Source of the DNA: Notamacropus eugenii
Taxonomy: Eukaryota > Chordata > Mammalia > Diprotodontia > Macropodidae
NCBI RefSeq assembly: GCF_028372415.1
Contig: NC_092879.1
Location: 99,650,490 to 99,714,489 of the forward strand
DNA length: 64,000 nucleotides
Reading direction: 5' to 3'
Shown piece after piece: positions 57,500-64,000 of the stretch. The translations under genes were made by a program, and so were the position numbers. Every line of letters starts with the position of its first letter. The stretch's first letter is position 1. The notes below the pieces were generated by a model. It searched no databases. It had not been told where the DNA came from and saw only the letters and a list, made by a program, of their open reading frames with translations.

Positions 57500-57873
57500 T
57501 TTCCCAGCCAGTGACTTGACCTCTGAATATTCTCCTCACACCCACCTCACCTCCTGATCCTCCCAGCCCGTGTTTGTGGTCTGAGATTCAAATGCTGCTT
57601 CCAGCCTCAGGGCTTTTGGCGGGGGCAGGGCTGCTATTCAGTATGAGATTATGTTTTGGTGCTGAGGTCGGGGCAGGGCCACCTCTCAGGCTCAGTTCCC
57701 TCAGGGGGTTTATGCACAGACCTTCCGCAATGGATTCAGGCTCCCGCCCGCTTGGGGAGCCCCTGTCTGCAGCCGCCTCTCAGCTTCTACCTCCCGGGGG
57801 GGGGCCTGAATTATGGGGGCACCCCACTCCCCTCTCGACCCGCCAAAGAGACTCTCTCACCCACCCCTGTCAC

Positions 57874-58197
57874 CTGTGGGTGGAGGGACTTGTGCGGCCG
57901 CTGGAGATCCCGTCCCTGAAGCCTGCTCGGATCTGTTTCTCTCGGTGCCGCAGCCGTGGCCGCAGCAGGTCTGGGCTGGGCTTTGTGTCTGCAGCGCGAT
58001 GGACCTTTTGCGAGAGGTTTGCAGATCCCTCTGTGGGTGGAGGGACCCGCGTGGCCGCTGGAGATCCTGTCTGTGAGGCCTGCTCGGATCTTTTCCTCTC
58101 GGTGCCGCGGCCGCGGCAGGGCTGCACTCAGCTCCCAGTCCCGGCGCCCAGTCCGCAGCGCGAAGGACCCCCCGCGAGAGGTTTGCAGGTCTCTCTG
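57874..58197 (-). repeat. Two tandem monomers in the HAL1 5' UTR
   Basis: 57874-58030 and 58031-58197 repeat with a 157-base step: each begins CTGTGGGTGGAGGGAC on the + strand, carries 'gcctgctcggatct' and 'ctctcggtgccgc', and ends with 'gcgagaggtttgcag'. Very CpG-rich. Several long ORFs on both strands here are by-products. Confidence 0.85.
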
Positions 58198-59014
58198 GAA
58201 CAGAAATCTCCCTCGCTCCAATGTTCCGTGGCCTCTGGGTGCGGAATTCGCCGTGAGTTACTTCCCTGTAGCCATTCTATGGGTTGTGGGTTCAGAGCTA
58301 TGTGTATGTGCGTCTTTCTACTCCGCCATCTTGGCTCCACCCCCCGACAAGGCTTCTTTTGAAGAAGTAGAAGAATCCAGAGAGTAAGGAGTGGAACTGG
58401 ATGGGAAGGGAACATGGCCTGGCAGTTCATGACATGGTGATCTGACTCAGGGACTCAGCAATCAGAAAAGAGGGCATCAGGGCAGAGACGTGACCAGGGT
58501 GACAAGGCTGATGGTGAGAGATAGAGTGAAAGATGAAAATTTGAGTGAAATGTTCGTGACCTGTGGATCTCATGAAATAATTGTCCAGGCCTGAGAATCA
58601 CTGCTCACAAGAGGATCACAGAGGAGAAGCAACTAAAGGTGAGATGAGGGTGAGAAGGTAGTGACATGGAGGTGGAGAAGTTCAGAGAGAGATACATGGA
58701 GTCAAAAATGAAACGAGGATGACTTGAGCACCTCATGAAATAGTGGCCCAAGTCCAGGAATTACTAATGAGGAGGGTAGGCTCAAGGACTGAGACATCTA
58801 AAGGGGAAGATGGCAAACTGGTAGGGAGGCGAATTCCAGAGAGTGTGGAATAGAATGAAAAAAGGCCTGGGAAAATGTTGAAATGCTGTTCAGGCTAGGA
58901 TTCCCCAATGAGAAGAGAAAGCCATGGGTGGAGGCACAGCTAGGATGAGAAGTCTTCACCAAAAAAGTAGGAAAGTCCAGACAGTGAAGAGTTGAGCCTT
59001 CAATGGGACAAGTC

Positions 59015-59240
59015 AAGTCAACAAGCATTTATTAAGAGCCTACCAGTGATGGGTACTGAGCTAAGTGTGGGGATTCCAAGAAAGTCAAAACCCAATTAAA
59101 ACCAAAACCCAGGCCCTGCCCTCAAGGAGCTCCCAGTCCGATGAGGGAGGCAGCTGGCACATAACTATATTCTGAGATGATCGACAGATAAATATAGAAG
59201 GAAGGCACTAGCATTCCAGAGTCCACAAAGCCTTCTTGTT
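59015..59240 (+). repeat. Old long repeat ('catttattaag' family), 5' part
   Basis: 'caacaagcatttattaagag', 'ctgccctcaaggagctccca', 'gaaggcactagcattccaga'. Decayed copy. Confidence 0.6.
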
Positions 59241-59364
59241 TACCCACTGGGACTGCCTCATCTGTTTCATTGATCTCTGTTTTGAGAACTTTGAACAAGT
59301 GGTAAATGGTTTGGGTGGTTGTTGTCTTATAATGCACTTTGAAGCTCTCAAAGTGCAATTTCCC

Positions 59365-59635
59365 TTTCATTCCTTGTTGTTGTTCAGTTGTCTTCAGTCA
59401 TGTCCAAGTCTTTGTGACCCCATCTGGGGTTTTCTTGGCAGAGATAGTAGACTGGTTTGCCATTATCTTCTCCAGCTCATTTTACAGATGAGAAGACTGA
59501 AGCAAACAAGGTGAAGTGACTTGCCCCAGATCACATAGCTAGTAAATTGTCTAAGGTTAGGTTTGAACTCATAAAGATGAGTCTTCCTGACGCTAGGTCC
59601 TGCACTTTATCTACTGTAGTGCCCTTTCATTCCTA
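59365..59635 (-). mobile_element. Marsupial SINE, antisense, near full length
   Basis: 'tccttgttgttgttcagttg', 'catctggggttttcttggca', 'ctcattttacagatgagaag', 'agtgacttgccccagatcac', 'gtcttcctgacgctaggtcc'. Confidence 0.85.
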
Positions 59636-59829
59636 CTGTTACTCATTATTTTTCTTTGTATTCTAAGCTAGATATTTTATTCTTTCAAATGAATTGTGTT
59701 ATTGTCTTAAAGAATTCCCTAAAGTATTGCCTTGATTTATTCTTTCTTGTGTTAGGCATCAAGATTATTATTTAACTCATAAAAGGAGTTAGGTAAAGGG
59801 TTTTTTTTTCAATTTTTAACAATAATTTG

Positions 59830-60095
59830 GGTAGTGATATTGTTGTTGAGTCGTTTTTCAGTTGTGTCCAACTCTTTGTGACTGCATTTTGAGTTTTCTT
59901 GGCAAAAATACTAAAGTGGCTTGCTATTTCCTTCCCCAGCTCATTTTACAGATGAGAAAACTGAGGCAAACAGGGTTAAGTGACATAGCCAAGATCACAC
60001 AGCTAGTAAGTGTCTGAGGCCGGATTTGAACTCAAGAAAATGAGTCTTCTTGACTCCAGGCCCAGCATTCTATACATTGCGTTAAAAGCATCATA
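59830..60095 (-). mobile_element. Marsupial SINE, antisense, near full length
   Basis: 'attgttgttgagtcgttttt', 'gagttttcttggcaaaaata', 'aaactgaggcaaacagggtt', 'acacagctagtaagtgtctg', 'ggcccagcattctatacatt'. Same type as 59365-59635, under 300 bases away. Confidence 0.85.
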
Positions 60096-60099
60096 GGAT

Positions 60100-61400
60100 T
60101 GCCCTGTAAATTCAAGACCAGTTTTTTCTTTGATAGTTCCTTCACAATAGTTTCATTTCCTTTTCTGAGACTCATTTAAGATCTCAATTTGATCTTCTGT
60201 TAGTTTGGGTAATATATATTGAAGTTATTCCTCTATTTCTTTTGTGTTCTTTGCTTTGTTAGCATATACATGTGAGTGACAGATTCTCATAATTTATTTA
60301 ATGTCTTCTGATTTTGTTGGGATTTTGCTGGTTCATTTGATATTTTTATTTTATGATCTCTTCTTTTTAATGAGGTTGGCTAAAAGTTTATCAATTTGTT
60401 AACCTTTCCAAAGAATTAGCTTTTAGTTTTTCTTCTCATTTCTATAGTTGTTGTGGTTTCTCATTTAATTCTCCTGTAATTTTTAATTTCTCCTCTTTTT
60501 TTTACTTATTCTGAGTTTGTTTTTGGCAGAGTTTCTAAATTTATAATGGCATATTCATATTCATTCTCTCCTTTTCTATTTTGTTAATATATATTTTTAG
60601 GGCTATGACTTTCCCCTGAGGACTGCTTTAGCTGAGTCCCAGAAATTTTGGTATGTTGCTCCGTCATTATCATTGTCTTCCACAGAATTATTAATTGTTT
60701 CAATAATTTGTTCTTTACCCACCTGTTATTGGGGATTGCAATATTGAGTCTCTGTCTTTTGTTTATATTGCCTTGAACTGACAACATTTTTACTGTATGG
60801 CAGCCTGTAAAGACTGTGTTTACTATTTCTGCCTTTTAACACTTATTTTCAGTACTAATCCTGGTCAGTTGGTATAAAGTTCCATGGCTGAGAATATGGA
60901 TTTTGTTAAAGATGGCTTTAGTTTTTCTAGCAGTTTGTTAATTCCATGTTTCCCATTTTGTTTTTTCTTTCTGTTAGATTTGTCCAAATCCGAGAGAGAT
61001 ACATGAAAGCGTCTTGCTGTGGCTGTGCTGCTATGTATGTCTTCTTGTCATTCAGTCACTTTTTCCTTTATGAATTTAGGGCATAGAAGTTTAATACTGA
61101 TATTGCTTTGTTGTCTTTGATTCCTTCGACCATGAGGTAATTTCCTTGTTTATCTCTACACTGTGAGCTTTTGTTTTAGTAGAGCCTAGTAGAATACATT
61201 TCAGTTTTTGAAAATAATTTGCATAGTATTGGCACTAATTCTTCTCCAGCATGTATATAAAATTATCCTGCAAGTCCATCAGAAGTTTTTGTCTTTGGTT
61301 CTTCCTTTACAGCTGGTTCTATTTTATTTCCTAAGATTGAATCATTTATGATCTATATTTGGTGTTCTCTTAGTTTGTATTTCATATTGTAAATCATTCT
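60100..61400 (-). mobile_element. LINE-1 ORF2 fragment, antisense
   Basis: 'aaaagtttatcaatttgtta', 'ggactgctttagctgagtcc', 'ggtatgttgctccgtcatta', 'catggctgagaatatggatt' correspond to the reverse complement of the endonuclease to early RT region. A (GT)14 tract follows at 61405-61432. Confidence 0.65.
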
Positions 61401-61429
61401 ATAGTGTGTGTGTGTGTGTGTGTGTGTGT

Positions 61430-61915
61430 GTATCCCAAATGTGTGAATACATATTAGAGTTATGTACCCATATCTATGTCTCTCTACCTACATATCTATA
61501 TATAGGAGGTGGGATGTGATCTGAGGAAAGCCAGGGCATCCAGAAGGGGAGTGAGGAGGGAGAACATTCCAGGATATCCCCCATGCCCAATAGGACTGAT
61601 ATCACCAGCTTAACCATCTATCCTGAATCCAACTCTACAGGAAAAGTTCTGTCCCTTCCCCAACTTTCTCTTCCAGTTTCTGGCTTTCCACAGACTATTA
61701 TGTAGCCTACTGCTTTGTTAACTAAATATTTCCAGTAACCGAAATTTTGTTCAAACACAAAGAGGCCATGGGCTAATTTGATAGAGCTAGAAATATAAAT
61801 TTAGGTAGAGAGCCCAACCTCTACCTAAATGTTAAGAATTTTCCTGACTGGAGACCCAAAGAAATTATGATCAAACTGACATGAACTCCTTAATACTGAA
61901 GTGGAGGGAAGCACA
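61430..61915. other. Intergenic stretch, nothing recognised
   Basis: Apart from the flanking GT tract I see no gene, exon or named repeat. 61510-61600 has G/A-rich text like the old long repeat that starts at about 61920. Confidence 0.35.
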
Positions 61916-62324
61916 AGAGAAAAAAAAACACTAAACATCTATTGTGTACCTTGCATAAGGTTAATCATTGAGAATACAAAGAAAGGCCAAAAAAAAATCA
62001 CTGATTTGACTTCAAGAAGTGCACATTCCTATGGGAGAAAGAACATAGGAACAACTATACATAATGTATGATGTAAGACATACAGTGTCAATGGGAGATG
62101 ATCCCAGAGAGGAAACGCCAGTAGGGATTTGATGGGGGGGAGGGAAGAGGAGGGAGACCTTATAGAAGGTGGGGTATAATCTGAATCAGGAGGGAAACCA
62201 GGGGATGGGGAGGCAGAAATGAGAAGGGAGAATTCCAGGCACTTGGGACCATCAGTGAAAATGGCCACAGTTTGGAGATAGAACAGCAGCAGCAGCAGGG
62301 GCAGCATCACTGGATTGTCCAGTA

Positions 62325-62518
62325 GGTGCTAGAAGGGCCCCACATGGGGCCCTCTAGGTCCTCAGGTGTGGCCTTTTGACTGAGTCCATGTTTTACAAAA
62401 TAAATTCTTTTATGAAGGGAATTCGTTCTGTGAAACTTGGATTCAGTCAAAGGCTACACTTAAGGACCTAGAGAGGTCTCAATTTTGCCTCAAGGCTGCA
62501 GTTTCCCCACCCCCAACC
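62325..62518. mobile_element. Palindromic hAT-like MITE
   Basis: Most complete copy: left arm 'ccctctaggtcctcaggtgt' and 'ccttttgactgagtccatgt', right arm 'cttggattcagtcaaaggct' and 'acttaaggacctagagaggt', ending 'gcagtttccccaccccc'. The arms are reverse complements around a centre near 62410. Confidence 0.7.
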
Positions 62519-62534
62519 AGGTTGTAAAGGTCTT

Positions 62535-62765
62535 TATGCATCTAGGTGGCACAATGAGTAGAATGCTGGACCTGAAGTCAAGAAGAATGGAATTCAAATC
62601 CAACCTCTGACACTTATTAGTTGCATTACCCTGGGCAAATCATTTCAGCTTTGCCCCAGTTTCCTCATCTGTAAAATGGAGATTATCTCCCAGGGTTACT
62701 GTGAAGATTAAATGAGATCATATTTGTAACTTCCTTTACAAGCCTTAAAGTGTGATATCAATACT
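62535..62765 (+). mobile_element. Marsupial tRNA-headed SINE, full length
   Basis: 'catctaggtggcacaatgag', 'ctggacctgaagtcaagaag', 'cagtttcctcatctgtaaaa', 'gttactgtgaagattaaatg', 'gccttaaagtgtgatatcaa'. Inserted in the old repeat at 61920-64000. Confidence 0.85.
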
Positions 62766-64000
62766 TTCCATTTTCCACTTTAGCAGCTGAATGGAGGATG
62801 TAAGAGTGGGGAGAGACTTGAAACCAGGAAATGACCAAGAAAATATTGCTGTAGTCCAAGTTGGGAGGTGGTGAGGTCCACATCAAAGTGGAGGGCAGGG
62901 GACATCTGATAGATGTTGTGCAGGTAGAAAAGATAGGGCTTGGCAAGAGATGGGCTCTGGGGGAGTGAAGAGCACTAAGGAGTTGAGGGTAATACCGAGG
63001 TTGTGAGCTCTAGGGGCCAGGAGGACGGTGATGCCCTTGATGGTAATAGGGAGCTTGGGAAGGGGGGAGGAACAAGATGAAGCCAGCTTCGAATATTTGT
63101 ATTCCATACCCTGTATGAGTGTTCAGTAGGCATTTGATGATGCAATGTTGGACATCAGGAGAGAAGTGAGACCTGGAAAAATAGACGCGAGGTTAATTTG
63201 CATAGAGGTGACCACTGAATCTGTAAGACCTGCTGTGATCACCCAATGAGACAGGACAAGGGGGAAAGCAAAGAGAGCTCAGCACAGAGCACTGCGGGTG
63301 TACATACAGTTAGAGGGCAGGTAACCTGTGGAAAGGTCCAGCAAAGGAGACAGAGACAGAGTGGTCATCTAGATTTGAGTAGAACCAGAGAAAGAAGTGT
63401 CCTGAAAACCTTGAGAAAATAAAGTGTTAAGGTGATCACACATTGTGAAAGGCTGCAGAGAACTCCAGATGTATGAAGAAGGTGAGAAAGCTATTAGATT
63501 TGGCAATTAAGAGAGCACTAGTAACTTTGAGGAGAACAGTTTCAGTTGAAATCTGAGATCAGAAATTAAACTGTAGAGAATTTAAGATGGGAGTGAGAGG
63601 AAAGAAGTGTAGGCACTGATTGTAGGTGGCCACGAAAGGGAAGAAAGACATAGAATGATAGCTAGCAGGGATGCTTGGATAAAGTGGGGGGTTTTGAGGA
63701 TGAAGGAGATGTGAGCATTTTTAGAGGAAGTAGGGAAACAACTAGGAGACAGGGAGTGATGGAAAATTAGTGAGAGAGGAGAAATGACAGATGGGGCAGT
63801 GTGCTAGAGGAGACAGCATGGAATGGAATCACTTCTTCAGGTAGAGGGGTTGACCTTGGCAAGGAGAAGGGCCACATCCCTCTGTGAGACAAGAGACGAA
63901 CGAAAGGTTTGCAGAAGGCATCTGCAAATATGAGAAAGAGAAGGGGAGAAGTGGGTACTCTTAGTGAATGGCTTCAGTTTTTTCAAAGAGGGAGGGGCAG

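Larger units (their letters stand above)
55411..58345 (-). mobile_element. HAL1 (half-L1) retrotransposon, full length
   Basis: A complete 2.9 kb element flanked by a perfect 15-base target duplication GACAAGGCTTCTTTT (55396-55410 and 58346-58360). On the - strand: a GC-rich 5' UTR starting with GGGGGGTGGAGCCAAGATGG, two promoter-like monomers, ORF1, an L1-like 3' UTR and an A tail (T run at 55411 on). There is no ORF2, as expected for HAL1, which depends on L1 for movement. High retained CpG and perfect duplications suggest a young insertion. Confidence 0.92.
55130..58990 (+). repeat. Degenerate tandem array, about 150-165 bp unit, split by HAL1
   Basis: About five to six diverged units outside the HAL1 (55130-55410 and 58346-58990). 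Shared words recur in order: 'gtccagacaatgaggaatag' / 'atccagagagtaaggagtgg' / 'ttccagagagtgtggaatag' / 'gtccagacagtgaagagttg'; then 'catgatgtggt' / 'catgacatggtgatctgact' / 'catgaaatagtggcc'; then 'gggcagggacatcttgaggg' / 'gggcagagacgtgaccaggg'. Function unknown. Confidence 0.6.
61920..64000 (+). repeat. Old long interspersed repeat running to the window end, interrupted
   Basis: Same family as 43838-44960, but extending much further 3': 'aacatctattgtgtaccttg', 'gaagtgcacattcctatggg', then after the MITE and SINE inserts 'agcagctgaatggaggatgt', 'gatttggcaattaagagagc', 'gaagggccacatccctctgt'. More than 1.7 kb without the inserts, so the family is a long element. No ORF of note. Confidence 0.55.

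Noticed and set aside
57574-58430. Overlapping ORFs of 100-262 codons on both strands
   Set aside because: They lie in the CpG-rich HAL1 5' UTR and run on both strands; they reflect base composition.
39000-64000. RPS4X, the next gene in human order
   Set aside because: No exon encoding recognisable RPS4X sequence was found on either strand; it probably lies beyond the window.
1-64000. tRNA genes and CRISPR arrays
   Set aside because: tRNA-like boxes occur only within SINE heads, and the tandem repeats lack spacer structure.

Overview
The window looks like a piece of a metatherian (marsupial) X chromosome. Two host genes can be read with intact splice sites: PIN4 (parvulin, + strand, four coding exons, 8375-15067) and ERCC6L/PICH (- strand, two coding exons, 31307-22811). 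They lie tail to tail, the order known from human Xq13.1. The marsupial call rests on the repeats: tRNA-headed SINEs of marsupial type, LINE-1 with the marsupial 3' end, and HAL1 (half-L1) elements carrying only ORF1. The species cannot be told.

Layout. 1-7.7 kb: intergenic, old MIR/SINE and L1 pieces and a probable LTR remnant. 7.9-8.4 kb: CpG-rich PIN4 promoter. 8.4-15.1 kb: PIN4, introns holding L1, SINE and MITE remnants. 15.1-22.8 kb: intergenic SINEs, L2-like and other old repeats. 22.8-31.5 kb: ERCC6L; its roughly 4.9 kb intron carries a long (TG)n tract, a 5'-truncated HAL1 inserted in an older repeat, and an AT-only stretch. 31.6-36.7 kb: SINE, MITE, L2 and antisense L1. 37.2-38.6 kb: a second CpG-rich promoter-like region with four CCAAT boxes, followed by a purine-rich 29-30 bp minisatellite; no known gene could be matched to it. 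39-64 kb: mostly L1 in both orientations, a solo LTR nested in an older repeat, a degenerate tandem array of about 160 bp units split by a full-length HAL1 with perfect 15 bp target-site duplications, and a long old repeat running to the window end.

The two genes have no known joint pathway. PIN4 is a small peptidyl-prolyl isomerase linked to chromatin and pre-rRNA processing; ERCC6L is a mitotic DNA translocase acting on ultrafine anaphase bridges. The most open question is whether the 37.2-38.6 kb region starts an undescribed transcript. Repeat boundaries below are by eye and usually good to a few tens of bases.
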